A DNA stretch of 64,000 bases from Straminergon stramineum (GCA_963920665.1 OY987271.1:1800501-1864500); one strand, 5' to 3'; positions 34,761 through 48,794 are shown, counted from the first letter of the stretch. The notes: generated by a model not told the origin, from the letters alone. Program-made: numbers and translations.

Positions 34761-36039
34761 AGAGTCCATTGAAGCTAAAATTTTTACGAAAGAGAGTAAA
34801 TAAGTTAAAAAAAATACTCTCTTAGTTTCATTTCTATAACATAAAATGCCAAAAAGAATAGCGCTATTTAATACACCCTCTTTGGTTGCCTTGGATTTCA
34901 AACATCTCTACTTCAAATCCTTACAATTTTTTTTCTATAATAAATTTAAATCTGAAACTTGGCCTCATTAAATATCAACTTTTAAAAAACTTAGATCTAA
35001 AATTTTGCATTCATCCAACACTTTTACAAAATACAACACAAAACTCCCTCAAATCAATGTTTTACTTCAAATAAATACTCACAACAAAGCAACTCTCCAT
35101 CCTCAAATCTCACCCTCCACCTCCACCACTAAAAACAAAAAAACAAAACAAGAGAGAAAGCAAGGCACCAGTCCTTGTCTCAAGTAGCCTTTACAAACCT
35201 CGACGGCTAGTTGTCGTTTAACCTTAACCCTAATTCCATTATCTTAGTATCAACTACTAATAAACTGATTATCAACCAACAATTATATAGTCAACAACAT
35301 CAAACTATTTATTCTAACAATTTTCAATATTTAATACTAACAACTACTATCTAATAATACTAATAACACTAACAATGCCCAATACTAACAACATTTTTGA
35401 AATCAACAAAGATGTAAACTTCAAATATTAAACGGCCTACATCACAACAACATATAGATACAACGTTGCATTGTTTACTCACATCTCTTGTGATCAAAGA
35501 ATGGAACGAGACAAGAATACTTTTTGCTTTTCATGAATTACAATAAAAGAGTAAGAGGCATGATCCCAAAGTATCATCTTATAATGTTCCATAAGATACT
35601 AATTTTATAAATAAAATCATTAACATTTCAATCAACAAATATGGGGCTTTGATGCTAGTGTCACATTCACCTATATTGAGGCCTATTATTTACTAAACAC
35701 TACCAAAAAATGACATCCAAATTAACAAAATTATCACCAAATTTCTATTAAAATGGATACTATATTGAGTATCAACCGTTTTTTCAATTTTTTTTGTTGA
35801 TTTGGCATTAGTTAATAAAGTGGTCACAAATCTTTTATTGATTCAAATAGTACAATGTCCAAACAAATAAAAAATCAATATTTTTTGTTTATGTTTACTT
35901 AGAAGAGTTTTAAATTAATTTTTTTTATTTGGTTAATATTTCAATAACCATGGTTGAAAATCTATTTACATTGATTTTCTTAAAACTGAATTATTCAAAA
36001 TTGTATATTTTTTAAACTCAACAAACTTTGGTCGACATT
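34761..36039. other. No gene seen
   Basis: AT-rich. CACTACCAAAAAATG at 35,699 resembles a CACTA terminus without a partner. Confidence 0.35.
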
Positions 36040-36335
36040 TAGGCATATTAGAAGAATTTTTTTCAAAACATTTCAAACTAATCAAAGTTGTAAAATCAAG
36101 CTAAATTTCATCTCCAAAATTCTATTTAAGATTTGGAATTATAGGCGAAATCCAAAGAAGTGTTGAACTAAATGTTTGTGGACATTTTAAACATTGTTTC
36201 TACATTTTGCCCATAACTTTTGATTGAAGACTCCAAATATTAAATGGATTTTTGAAGATGAAAGTTTTCTTGATTTATCAACTTTTTATAGTTCAAAATG
36301 TTTTGAAAAAAGTTATTCTAATATGCAAAAACAAA
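36040..36335. mobile_element. Foldback element, about 300 bp
   Basis: Imperfect inverted arms of about 100 bp. The left, gcatattagaagaatttttt...caaaacatttcaaac, pairs with gttttgaaaaaagttattct...aatatgc on the right. Inner blocks atcaagctaaatttcatctccaa and the matching complement also pair. Confidence 0.7.
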
Positions 36336-36426
36336 CACCGAAATCTACTAAATTTACAAAACAAATAAAAAAACAATAACAAAAATTATAGAAATAAAAA
36401 ACTACTTTCATTGTTTTTAAGGTAAT

Positions 36427-36600
36427 CTATGTATGGTACAATGGCTTGGAATTGTAAACCTCAACTACGTGGCGTGAGGTTCAAATCCCTTTAGGGTCTA
36501 CCCATGTAGAGCGACTACCTAGGTGACTTGTCCATGTAGTGGGGTTATTTAGGTAGTCCTTTATTGTTTAGACGTAGTAAATGCCATGTGTAAGATTCAA
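36427..36600 (+). mobile_element. tRNA-derived SINE-like unit
   Basis: A pol III box A-like tggtacaatgg (36,434-36,444) and a box B-like ggttcaaatcc (36,478-36,488) start 44 nt apart, the usual tRNA spacing. The surrounding sequence does not fold into a proper acceptor stem. A body (tctacccatgtagagcgact, then tgacttgtccatgtag) follows, as in plant SINEs. No second copy is in the window. Confidence 0.6.
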
Positions 36601-36789
36601 ATTGGTCAAATTATTTTTAAGAATTTTTTTTTGGACATGACCAAATGACCAATAATATCAACAACTTTTTGTTAGACACTATCTAAGTCACCATGTCCAA
36701 ATCAACAAAGAACTAGCCAAAAAATTAACACTTTTTTGAATTCTTTTTTGATTTAGATTAAAAAAAATTTAGTATTGAAATTGTTCTTA

Positions 36790-37690
36790 AATACACACAC
36801 TTATACACATACACATGGAAAGTTGAGGGAGAGGAGAGAGAAAGGGCTCCAAATCCTAATTTTTTGGTATAACCCACTTCTTAATGGATTAACTTCCCTA
36901 ACTATTTTCATTCGCCTTTATTACTTTGCTAAATTGATAAAAAAAACGTGCTAAATTAGTGACAATCACACTAAATTATTGTAAATCTACTAGTTTAGTG
37001 TTAAGCCCCTAAATAATTATAAAACCTTCTAAATTACTGAAAAGATCCTACTCTAGTGATTCTATCACTAGTTTAGTGTTCTAATAGTAGTTTTCATTTC
37101 TCTAATTTATTTTATTTTTATTTTTTGTAGTTTTTAATTTACTTCAAGTCTTTTTGTTTTTAAATCAGTTTTGTATTTCTTCTTTTTTTGCTTTGCTCTA
37201 TAATTCTTATTTTATTTTCTATTTATAGAATTTTGGTTTTTATTTTGGTTCTGTATTTTTTGTGTTTCTTATTTTTTGGTTTCTTATTATTTTAATTATC
37301 ATTTCATTTTTCTGATTATAAATATTTTTATTTTACCATCATTTTGCCATTATTTAGCCTAATTTGGTTACTCTATCAAATCTTGTTTATCGCCTTTTTA
37401 GTATAATCCCCTTTTTTCCTATAATTTGTCCCTTGTTTTCTCCTAATTGGTTATTCTAAATTTTTGCCCTAAATTCTCAAAATTTTCATTGCTATTCAGC
37501 AAGAAACTCTTTATTTGGTAAATTGGTAGTTGTAGCTTAATCCGGAGTATTAGCACTTCAAGGTTTGTAAATTCACATTGAATGTTTATATTTTCAATAC
37601 TTTAAAAGGTGAACCAATATGGTAATTCACAATATTAATCACATTTGGTTTATTCATCAATTCAAATTACAAGGTGCATCAAAGTATAGG
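36790..37690 (-). mobile_element. Family 3 repeat, copy 3 (- orientation)
   Basis: The reverse complement matches copies 1 and 2: leader at about 36,815-36,850 (gttgagggagaggagagaga), the array next, then 'atttggttactc' at about 37,360 and 'ggtgaaccaatatgg' at 37,608. Confidence 0.65.
36930..37089 (-). repeat. 20-bp-period AT-rich array, eight units (copy 3)
   Basis: On + the units are, for example, gctaaattagtgacaatcac (36,950), actaaattattgtaaatcta (36,970) and ctagtttagtgttaagcccc (36,990), all exactly 20 bp. Confidence 0.8.
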
Positions 37691-40600
37691 TGATGAATAA
37701 TAAATCCCAAACCTAGAATACAAGGTCTTTAATAATCAAGGTTAAAGTGCATTAGAGTTAGAATACACCTCTAATACTTGGATTTTGAGCCACCCCATAC
37801 ACTGACAATCATCGGACATCCCATTGAATAAAAATAGGAAAACATTAATGGAAGTGCAAAATAAAATGTAATTTATGGAGTCTTTGAGGGCTTTCTAACA
37901 ATCTTCTTGAGGTTCCATTTTTTCTCTAATGCCAAACGAACAAAAATGCTAACTTTTGCATTTTTGACTCGTTATTTTTTAATTTAAAATACTTAGAGCA
38001 AATAGGGAGAAAAAATTTAGCCATTTCTTTGAAGGCTAATTGGGCAATGTTTAGATATTCACTTTCGGAAATGAAAGCCAAAACACAAAGCACCTAGTTG
38101 TGCCCAATTTATCTCTAAATTAGAGATAAAATGATCACAGGTTTCATAATGAATATAGCCACCTAAATAGTATAATTGTTACAACATTTTAACACTACCT
38201 TCATTGCATTAAAAACATTTTTATTTTCATTCTCAAGAGTGCTTCTAAATTTTGGATAAAATAAATGAGAATGAATATATGGCCATTTATATGAATAAAA
38301 TCTTAACAATATCTTTGTATATAATCTAATAGATAACTACCCCTAGTAGATAGGTATAAATTTCTTCTAGAATGCAAACAATATTAGAGAATAAAATAAA
38401 TTTGTTATAAATCTTAAAAAAGTTTATGATATTCCAATGTTGGATTTTAAGTTGAAATTTAAAGAGGAAATAATATTATTGGTGAAGGTGACTTAGAGGG
38501 GCCATCTTTTTCTTAAACTTTAGAATAACCCATCCAAAATGTAAAATATTTTGACAAACTTTTGAAAGGATGAAGCTATGGTATGTTTGGCCATTTAAAG
38601 AATGCAACATTTGCTATTGCATTTATAACACTAAAGTAAATCCAATGAGAGTTGGATTGAACACCATTATAAATGAAGAGATAAGACTTCATGTAAACTT
38701 GTAGTGTTCTTGTTCTTGTCCATTTTACTCAGAGTTTAGAACAAAACAATGGTAAGCAATATTTGACACTTACACAGAGTGTTATAAGTGGATTATTTTG
38801 TTATCATAGATAGATTATGTATATCTCAAAAGAAAATTTGATTTTTGACGCATTTTGGAGTGTATAATAAGAACATATAGAGATTGTCATATTGAAAAAC
38901 TTCAACTTTGTCTTTATGAGCTTGTATAATTCTATAAATTACAAGGTGCATTGAAAGTGTACTTTAGTAAATATTATTTTTGTAATTGTTTTTTCATTTT
39001 AATAACAATGTAGGATGAATTTTTATTTTTATTTAAATAATTTTATAAAGCATGTACATTTAATTTTATGTAGTTGTGATATATATTTTGAAGGTATGTT
39101 TGAAATGTTTTAAATACATCATAGATTCAAAGTTGGTATTGACTCAAACATCAAAAAAGAAAAGAAGAAGGTTAATGAAATTTTCAAGGAAATTAATTTG
39201 AGAGAATTTAAAAAGTACTTGAAGTCTAAAGTGATTACTTTTGTCAATCACGATTTTATTGCGAACTAATAAGACCAACAAGACAACAATGAAAAAAATG
39301 ATAACTGCTCATTTCACAAATTGATTTTCGTGTAAAATACAACCTCTAGATTCAAAATGAGGTACAATATTTGAAATACATATATATATATATATTAAAA
39401 TGACAATGCTTTTACTTATTCAATTATCTTGATAAAAGTGTAATTTAACAGAGATAAATTTGTAGTTGAAAAACACATACATTATTATCTCTTTACCGAA
39501 GAAAAATGACTCCTTACTTGTTCAACATTGTGATTTTTTACATTGACAATGAATTTTTAATAATAATGATATGTCATCTAAGCACTAGATATTTAACGAT
39601 GAGTGAACTAATTAATTCAAGGGGGCTACAATAGTCTACTTAACTACTTCATGATTCAATATCTTATCCTCACAAATGATTGTACCATGATGTGATTCTT
39701 TTTGCCTTCAACCATAAAAATGGTACATATATTAATTATATTCTATTTATATTTTAATATACTTAATTTTTTCCTTCATTGGTATGTTCATTTTCTTGTT
39801 TGGACTTGTTGTGATTTGTCATTCAATCATTGACATCAATATATATGTAACTTTTCACAATAAATATAGGGGATGAGATTAAATGACCAAAATAGGAAAA
39901 GACACAAAAAAAATTCATTTAGAGCATGTTTACAATATTTTTATGTAGAGAATATGAAAGTTTATTTTGATATATACTACAATCATTAAGTGATTAAGAT
40001 ATACGAAATTCTTTTTTTTCATCCGAAATTATTATATTTATTTCGAAATTGTTGTGAATAATGATATTTATTGTTTTCACTTGCACACATAACAAATTAT
40101 ATTGTGAATATTAAATATTATTATGACCATCAAAATTTCAATATTTCATTTTTTTGTAGAATTTTAGGCATTGATTATTATCAACATTTTCATTTAATCA
40201 AGATACATAATCAAATATCAAAGCTTATCGTAAAGGACGAAAATGATGAACTTTAGTTGATGCTTGAAATATGTGAAGTAAAAAATTGATTTTCATGTAT
40301 GGCATATCATACTTTCATTGGTAAATTATTACATGTACATGCATGAAAAAAACTTGAATAACTTTTAATTATGCAAATTTATTAAAAAAATTATAGAGAA
40401 TGGAATTAAATAAGCCCAAAAAATTGTAGTAGAGGATATTGTATAAATGACACATGACGACAATTTACGAAAAATAAAGTTCAAACCATATAAAATTAAT
40501 AATATGAAATTCCTAAAACATGTACTCAATACACTTGTTGCTCATGTGAATAGAATATACATGAATTTTTTTGTAAGCATCAACTAGTTGTTTTAAAAGT

Positions 40601-43600
40601 TTCTACAAACTCAGCTTGGATTGTTATTCTTAAGTATTTATGACCTAATGATGGTTTCATTCATGAATGCTTAAAAGTTATGTTTTACCAATAAGTTTTG
40701 TATGAGAATTTTAGTGATGACGATGACAATGATAGTAAAGTGGTTGGTAATCTCATAAAAATTCAATGTAGCATGCTCATGAATAGTACTTATAAAAGAA
40801 AACATAAAGAGACTCAATTATTCATTAGATGGTCATTAACACTAATTCAAAAATGTATGAAGAATGTTGTAGATAAAGTCAATGCTAACAATATTGAAAC
40901 TATTCAACAACATACAATTTATAATAATTAAAGTAGTAACCGATATTAGACATATCTGGGTTCTACATGCTAGCAACCTTTTACATCCTCACACGATGTT
41001 TAAAGTTGTAGAAAATGACAATGAAACTTGATTTAGAGAAGGAAAGATTGAAGAGAATAATTTTTAGGATCAAGGAAGAGAAGTAATTCCTATTTCAAAC
41101 TAGTGAAACATGAATAGTGTTTTTATTTCTTATATAAAATATTGATATAGTCTTCATATAATATAATATTGATATGATGAAGCACACACATTATTTTTTT
41201 ATATCTCGTAAGTTATAATTACATATGCATAGTTGTTTCTCCCCAAATATTGAAAAGTTTGAAAATATTATTATACACAAATATGAAAAGGTTTAATCAA
41301 AATGATATACAATTGTATAATGATAAACACATGTTTGGAAACAAAATTGGAAAACCTCCTTTTGAGTTCAAATACATTCTAATATATTGAAATATAATTT
41401 TTACACTTGAACACCAATTTCAATTTCAATTTCAATTCCAATAAGTTAATAAGTCTATTTGATAACAAAATTTTCAATCCAAATTCAACTCATAAAAATG
41501 TTTCCAAAATCTATTGAATCTCAAAAGGATATAATAAATATTTTCAGATTTCTAAAACTAGCTATGTCAATTGATGATTCTCAAGCATCCCGTATATCAC
41601 CATTTCGGAGCCAACAATTCACCTTTTCTAGAAATCATTTCATTATCGTATTCCTTAAAATGATAATCTTATACAATAAAAATATGAAATCTTTTTTTTA
41701 TAATCAAACCTCTAAACAATATCTCCATAGCATTTTCAAAAAGTTGATTATTCTTTTCAATTGCAATTGATTTATTTAAACAAATTTTACTTTATCATTT
41801 TCAAAGTTGTATTCCATTTTATAATATTTTTTTCATGTGTGTATATATATATATATTAATAACAAATTCACTCCCATATAACAAATATTATAAAATATCT
41901 ATCATTTTTAAAATTTATATTAAAAAACTTTCAATTTAAAATTTTAATCTTCGATACAAAATGAGACTTAATATTTGATTATCTCTATTAAATTAAAATA
42001 AGAAATACAATAAATTATAACGAAAAATAAATAAAAATGATTTAAATCACAAACCTTGAAAATTTCAAGTAAAAGAATGCTGGAAATTTGAAGATTGAAT
42101 TTGTATTGAAATTTGAAGTATTGCTTCATCTTTGAAAAATTATATTTCATCTTAGTTTCATACAATTTTGTAAACATACTTTATTTTCTTGTCTCTAACT
42201 AACTAAATGCTGCAAATTCTAAAATATTTCAAAGATTCACTAATTTTATTTGTTGTAGATATCAAAAAGGTTCTTCAAGGCAAAATAAAATCTGAGATTT
42301 TTTAAAAGAGTACAAGAATATATTTAGAGCAAAACATTAGAAGTGCAAAAAATGTATTATCAACACTAGGGATAACTTCACCATAAATAGTCTTATATAT
42401 TTTTATCTAGAAAGATTCTCAAGATTGAATCTTATTTTGTATAAGAATCTTTTCTAAAGACTTCTTATTTACTAATTTCTTTTTAAGTTGGAAAAAATTT
42501 TGAGTGAAACTTCTCACTATTAATGAAATTTATTTTAGATATAAAAAGCTCCTGAAAATGCTTATTCTATTTAAGAAACTTTTTAAAAGGCTTCTACTAC
42601 ATTAAAAGCATGCCAAGAGACTTTTTATTACTTATGAAAATTCTTAAAGTAAATATTTGTAACAATGTCAGCCTTTTATGCTTCTCTTTGACTTCATGAA
42701 CAACAATATGGGATGCATTATTAGGAAGAGGTTGACATCAAAAAATGTGAAATTTAATATGAGTTAGAATTTCAATTTTTTGCCATAATAATACCCTACA
42801 AAATTTATAACAACATTATTTTAATTATCACAATAGAAATTCAAAGAAATTAAATCAATATATTAAATTCCATTCAATTCAATGTGTCAATTTACACCTA
42901 TTATTGTGGTTCAAATTTTTCTAAATGGTTGATTTCAATTCCAATGGGAACAAAAATATTATTTAAGAAATATTTCAAACTAAAATTTTAGAGAAAATTC
43001 TATGTCTCCACATCTAATACTATGGTTCAAATTTTTCTTTTTGGAATGATTGATTCCAGTAAACACAACAATATGACTTAAAAAATAATTCAAATCAAAA
43101 CATTAAAGAAAATTCAATAAACTAATTCACAATTATGAAGAGAGAGGGATTCAAATTATAAACAACAAAAAGTATTTCAAGCAAGAGATAAGGGTAAAAA
43201 ATTCATTATTTTAACATTAAACTACCTTTGCAAAGAGTCCTCTCCTACCTCGACCTTCATCTTTACTTTTAAAAATACCTTGATTTTCCTCTAACTAGAT
43301 TTCATTACATAAATTTTTTTGTTGAAATGTTTACTCCAGCTTCACTTGATCAAACGTCACTCCATGATGATTGGTCTCATTTTCAAACTTACAATAATTT
43401 ACATTTTCCTTTTGCATATTTTTTGTCGATGATACTCAAATACAATTCTACGAGCAAATGAAAAATTCATGGGCCATGAGAGTTTCATTTCAATTATTTG
43501 GGATAATAGAAAGTATAAATACTTGACCCTATAAAGTATTTTTAAGTATTTGAAATAGTCCACATATATTTAGACTACCTACTATTTTCTTATTTGAAAT

Positions 43601-43950
43601 CATGTCATTACATTATAACAAGAGATTATTTCAAATTTTGAAGGAATGTCTCAATTTCATCCACACTCAAAAGTGTCAATCTCTTTTAACATCATCACCT
43701 CTCCTTGCAAATTTTTTTTCTAAACTTGTTTCTTACTCCAAATTTAATCCCCTTCTTTTTCATCTTATTCTACACAATGTTTCGAGCAAAATGGTAATAT
43801 GAGATAGTGACATTAAAATTTTAAGAGGAATAAAGAAGGCAATTAGAAAACTTGATTTTCCTTTTCTATTTCTTCTACTCCTATTTGTATGTATATTGAA
43901 AGCTTCATTCCAAATTATTTTTAAGATCGTGAACACCAAAATTGTAGTGA
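37691..43950. other. 6 kb of very AT-rich DNA without recognised genes
   Basis: Only short ORFs with no recognisable motif (for example 40,698-40,931, an Asp-rich start then basic residues; not conserved elsewhere here). A (TTTCAA)n microsatellite lies at 41,416-41,443 and (TA)n runs near 39,382 and 41,842. Confidence 0.4.
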
Positions 43951-43959
43951 TTGATGTAG

Positions 43960-45600
43960 TCTAGCTCTTTCGCTTTTTATAGAACTTTTTCGCTTTTTGT
44001 GACATTATATACATTATTTATATATATATTAGAATTTTAGTGTAAAAGTAGCTTCTAAGTGCATTAAAGTGTCCAAAAAGTAAAAAGATATTTTAGTGAG
44101 TAGCTACAAACTAATAGAAGAGGGCAAAAAGACAAAGACAAAGTAAAAGTAAAAGCTGGTAAAAGAAAAAGTCAAAAGTTAAAGAAAAGAAGAAGACTCA
44201 GGGTTTCAGGAGGCGTGCGTCGCACCGATTGCGGAAGCTGCGACCCTCCTAATCACCCCCGGAATTCAGCATTAATCTCTGCTATTTTCTTCAATTTCTC
44301 TCTCTCTCGCATTTTTCTTCTTCGTCTCCCTGTGTTGTGTAACCTTCATTGCAACAATTTTGCGCTAACATTGTACTGTCTTCATTATTGATTAATAAAA
44401 AGTGCTGTTTTTTTTTCAAAATTGTGCTGGAATCGTCGAGAGTGCGGTGTGGTCAATTTTTTTTTAGTGTTGTTTAAAATTTGTGTATAATTTCGATTGA
44501 GACGGATTGTTGATCTGAGAGCGCATCGAAGCACTTCTAGGAAGAGGCTACGGGTCGGAATTGCGCATCCAGCATCATGGCTAGACAGGGAGGAAAACAA
44601 GCGCCGCTCGGAAACCTATTGTACGAATCTCTGAAGCCAATACAAGCAAAACTTGGAAGAATTTGGATTTTATTTGAGAACTAGAATTGGGGTGTAGATC
44701 GGAAGGAGTAAGAATGACGCCTGACTGTTTCAGCGGATTCCAAATTTTCAAATCATTGCTCCAATTCGTAACTGAAAAGAGTGGGTGTATGTCTTTCAAG
44801 TGTGCTGTTTGATTTGAACTTGTTCCGAAACTTGAGTGAGGAATTTGCAAAGGAAGGTGGATTGGAACCAGGGAAGAAATTAGGGATTTGGAAGGCGCAA
44901 GTAGCAGTGGCAATTGAGGCGACGAAGAGGGGTAAAATTTGACTTCGGATTGAATTCGTGATACGAAACTCTGATCCTCATTGTCGTGTGGTTGCGGGAG
45001 AAACTAGAAGAGGGAGAAATTGTGCACAATTTGGCAAATTACGATCAAATTTGCGTAGTCGCAGTACCTCTGAATTTCCTCATCAACTTTTGGAAATTTC
45101 AGCAATTTGGTCGATTTTTGATCTGGGGTAGATTGCTTGGACATCATGATCCAAGATTTGAAGGAATTACGTACAAATAAAAATAAAAATCAAAATCAAA
45201 ATATCAATTGGGAATTCGACCAGAAAGAGTGCAGGACGCTGGAGCGGGGAATCGGGATTCAAGTCCCAGGATCGAGTGAGGTGCCCAACGAGGTCCCAAA
45301 TTTGGGTTGGGATCTCAGGTAGTCTCAATCGAGGTGACGAAACCTCAGTTGATACTTGAAATTCGGTGGTGTTGTTACTCGACCGGGAGATTGGGAATTG
45401 CAGGGTATCAACTGGTGTACGAAAATGGGGCTTATAAGGCTTTTAATTAAAATTCAAAATCATTCATTAAAAAAAATTAAAATAAAGGTCAAAATTTTTT
45501 TCGAACGGCCGTACGGCCATACTCTTGATTTGGAATTGATCTATTTGAGAGTTAGAATTAGAGTTAGGAATTTATTATTTGTCTTGCATCAATGTTATTA
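43960..45600 (+). other. GC-richer island with promoter/leader-like sequence; LTR or gene 5' end
   Basis: A CT-rich tract (ttcaatttctctctctctcgc at about 44,290) and gattaataaaaagtg (44,388) resemble the R/U5 end of plant Copia LTRs, or a plant 5' UTR. An ATG at 44,577 opens 35 codons (starting MARQGGKQAPLGNLLYESLK) before TAG at 44,682. I do not recognise this peptide. No PBS of the usual TGGTATCAGAG type is seen. Downstream, to 45.6 kb, the composition stays richer than the flanks but frames are broken. Confidence 0.4.
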
Positions 45601-46049
45601 GAGTGATGTTTTGAAAATTGCATATGTATGTGGTAAATTTGAATTTTGAAATTGTAGGAATCGATTAACCCCTGTATTGCCCAATATTGTCCCTAGAGTT
45701 GTTGAGGGATAACCCATTGTAAGACTTTTTAAACCCGAAATTCTAATTTCTTTTGAAATATTACAGATGTATATTTGTACTAGTTTCAAAATACTATAGT
45801 GAGCTGTACTAAAGTCTAAGTCTTGCATTGCATCCTTATACAAGTCAGTCCACCCTGAACTATTGTCAAGAACTATTGTCACAAGCCCTAGAACATTAGA
45901 TAGGACAGAGACGTGCATGTTGAGTCTTTTATCTTATAATGGACTATTGAGTGTTTCTTGGGGTATTTAGTGGGAATAAGAATGAATTTTTATCCTATCT
46001 TCAAAACTTAAGTACATAGTGACATTTGAATACGCTACACTAACCTTAC
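45601..46049. other. No gene seen
   Basis: The opposed ORF on the minus strand (45,598-45,918) has no recognisable motif. Confidence 0.3.
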
Positions 46050-46150
46050 ATAGATCATTCCCTGGTGTTCGAACTTGGTAGCGTTGGGAATAGGGATTCC
46101 AAAAACCTAACTACAATTGAATTTCACAAGTATTTTTGTACACATAGTAA
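46050..46150 (+). mobile_element. LTR/leader-like fragment
   Basis: cattccctggtgttcgaact...ggtagcgttgggaata...aactacaattgaattt has the form seen near 3' ends of many plant Ty3 LTRs (from memory). It is isolated, with no partner in the window. Confidence 0.35.
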
Positions 46151-47869
46151 TTCGGAAATCTTAAAAAAGGGCATTGTAGTTGAAAAGAAGAGAGGAAGTT
46201 GTTAAAGTTGTTGTGCTACAATACAGTGCCAAGGTAATGCCTCTTCACTTTAAGACTACTCCCATCTTTCAAACTTTCAATGATCCTTTGATCCTTTAAG
46301 GGTTAAATTTTATAGAGTCTTATGAGTGTATAGGCCTTAATCTAATGCATTCAATTGAGACTAAAGAGAATTTATTTTGTCCTAAAAAGATTTACGTATG
46401 CTTGTAGAATATTTTATATAATAATATGTTTATTCAAATGATTCCAGAAAAAAAAAAGGATACAACTAGTAAGACAAAGGCAAAAAACAAAAAAATATAA
46501 TAAAAATATAAGATATATTTTAATTATGATTTGTGTTTGTTAGAACCTAGAATTAAGTATTTCATTGAGAATATAAAAATCGATAGAAAAAATTGAAAAT
46601 GAAATTGAAATTGAAAAAAATTCCAATTTTTTTATTATATAAAATGCAAAACACTTCATGAAGATTTGAAAAAATTGGATATTGAAGAACAATGTTAGAC
46701 TATTGTTGTAATTTAAAGGAGGTGAATTCCTTTATATAGTAATAAAAAAATTAATTGAATACAAAAAAAAAGAATGAAGATATTGTAATTTGATTAAATA
46801 ATAAATATAAAAATATTGAATGAAGTAGAAGAATACTAATGAAGCAAATTTTTTTTAAAAATTAGTATAAATGAATTTCATATTGATTAATTAAAAAAAA
46901 TACCTTGAAATGATGTTTCAAATGGAAAATTATATATTGACATTGTACAAATGGATGATGGCTTCATTAAGTTGCAAACAATCATCATGTTTTGAATTTC
47001 GTGATAAATTCATTCTATGTTAAATCATTGAATTTTGGTTGTTATAGTTATATTTTTTTTCCAAAAATTCTCTTATTTTTTATTTTTTAGATTATTTATG
47101 TCCAATTTAAATAATAATAAAAAAGAAAGTCTCACCATTAAGAAAAAATGTCATTACTTAGTAGCAACAATATAATAATGTCCTGTACTTTGATAATTGT
47201 AATGTTACTACAACAAATTGAGTTGAAATTCAAGAAGAAAATGTGAGCATGTGAGCCCCAAATTCATCACTTAAGACTTGAGACCTAGGTTTTTTTTTTA
47301 TACTTTAAATTAAGATTATGATGCAAAAAGCCCCCAAAAGAATGTTGAGCCCAAATACTTATGTCACATACAAATGCAATATTTGGTTGATAATATAATT
47401 TTATGCCTAAAACAATTCAAAATCATGCATGTAAATAGTTTAGAAAACCTCAAATAATAGAAATTATAAATATTGAGTGAACAATGCCAAAATTGCCTAA
47501 ATCTATTGTACATATGACATTTTTAAGCTAAATTGATTTGAAGAAACCCTAGTGAGATCCGGAAGTAGAATCCCTGAAGTACAGTTTATTTTTCCAGTTA
47601 ATTCCCAAAACTAATAAGAACCCCACTCGTTAGCCTATATATGAAACAAATATAAGACGGACCAATAGAAGGCATTTACAACCAAAGTACAATGTTCTAA
47701 GGTTGAAATCACGCTAGAAATTCAATAGCAAAATTGGTTTGTTAAGAGTCCTCTATGTGTAAAAGATTTTCTCTTTATCAGTAATTAAAAGAGATAGTAG
47801 GATTTGATTTTCCTTTCCCTAATGTGTAAAGTAAAAATATAAGTTTGCATATATTATGTGGAATTCCAT
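46151..47869. other. No gene seen
   Basis: AT-rich, many A/T homopolymers. Confidence 0.35.
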
Positions 47870-48352
47870 GAGAGGTTTCAAAGAAAGTTCTAGAATTTTT
47901 TGATATTTAAAAGATCCTATTCTAGACATCCAACCACCAAAACCTACAATGGAAAATTTCTAGAAATTGCTTAAGTTGCGATAAAATTTCTTTAAAAATT
48001 CAAATAGCTTCTTGTATGTTAGTAGTATGATCCAACAAATTTTATGACATTTTGACATTTAGAAGTATCCAAATTGGTGAGATTCTTCAATTTCAACAAA
48101 TTTGAAGATGATTAGTGGAGTTGACCAGTGTTCTATAAGCGTACAAAATCAAAATAAGGCCGGAGCGGTGTCTTTTCTTACTCCCTCATACCTTTCAAGA
48201 AGTCCTAGATAGTTACTTTCTCTAGAAAAGGTAAATTCCAAATGTTGGATTTTTACCTCTATTTAGTTTTAAGCTGACACTAGATTTTGATAAAAAGGAA
48301 TTGCAATATTAAAGGAGACAAGATAGAAATTTCTAAAAAATGAGGCCTTTTG

Positions 48353-48519
48353 AAGCCAATGGTACAATCCATTTGTGATTTGGAGTCTTTTTTCAAAAAT
48401 TAAAATTTGGAATCAACATAGAAAGTAGAAAATCAAAAAATTAAAATTAAAATCCTTATTTACAAGATTATCATTAGTAAAATGAGAGGAGAAGGTGCCC
48501 TTGGAATATTATTTAAGGA
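48353..48519 (+). promoter_or_regulatory. Retroelement promoter module (decayed TATA)
   Basis: The CAAT-like box at 48,353-48,402 and tatttaaggac at 48,509-48,519 are about 156 bp apart. Confidence 0.45.
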
Positions 48520-48794
48520 CATCCATTCCCCTCTCAAGAAACAACCTTTTTTGTAATACTTCGACTCCATTGGGTTCATTATAGTAAATTTTGGTCATTT
48601 TTAAACCAAACTTGTGAAACGATTGTTTTTAGAGCCTTCATTGTTCTATAGTACTTGTTTTTTAGCAATCTTTGAAGGACATTTGGGTCTTTTAAAGCTT
48701 GTATCTACATACACTTACGATTGTGATTTTTTGGTACTAACTTGTTGTTTTTGGAGTTCTTTTGGTTGATTATACTAATCCTAGAGACTATCCT

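Noticed and set aside
35699..35713. CACTACCAAAAAATG as a CACTA transposon end
   Set aside because: No matching right end could be located.
36427..36500. A functional tRNA gene
   Set aside because: The boxes are well spaced, but the acceptor and other stems do not pair. A SINE-like unit fits better.
44577..44684. A 35-codon first exon of a host gene
   Set aside because: It runs into TAG with no good donor in between and is not recognised. It is reported only as part of an unexplained island.
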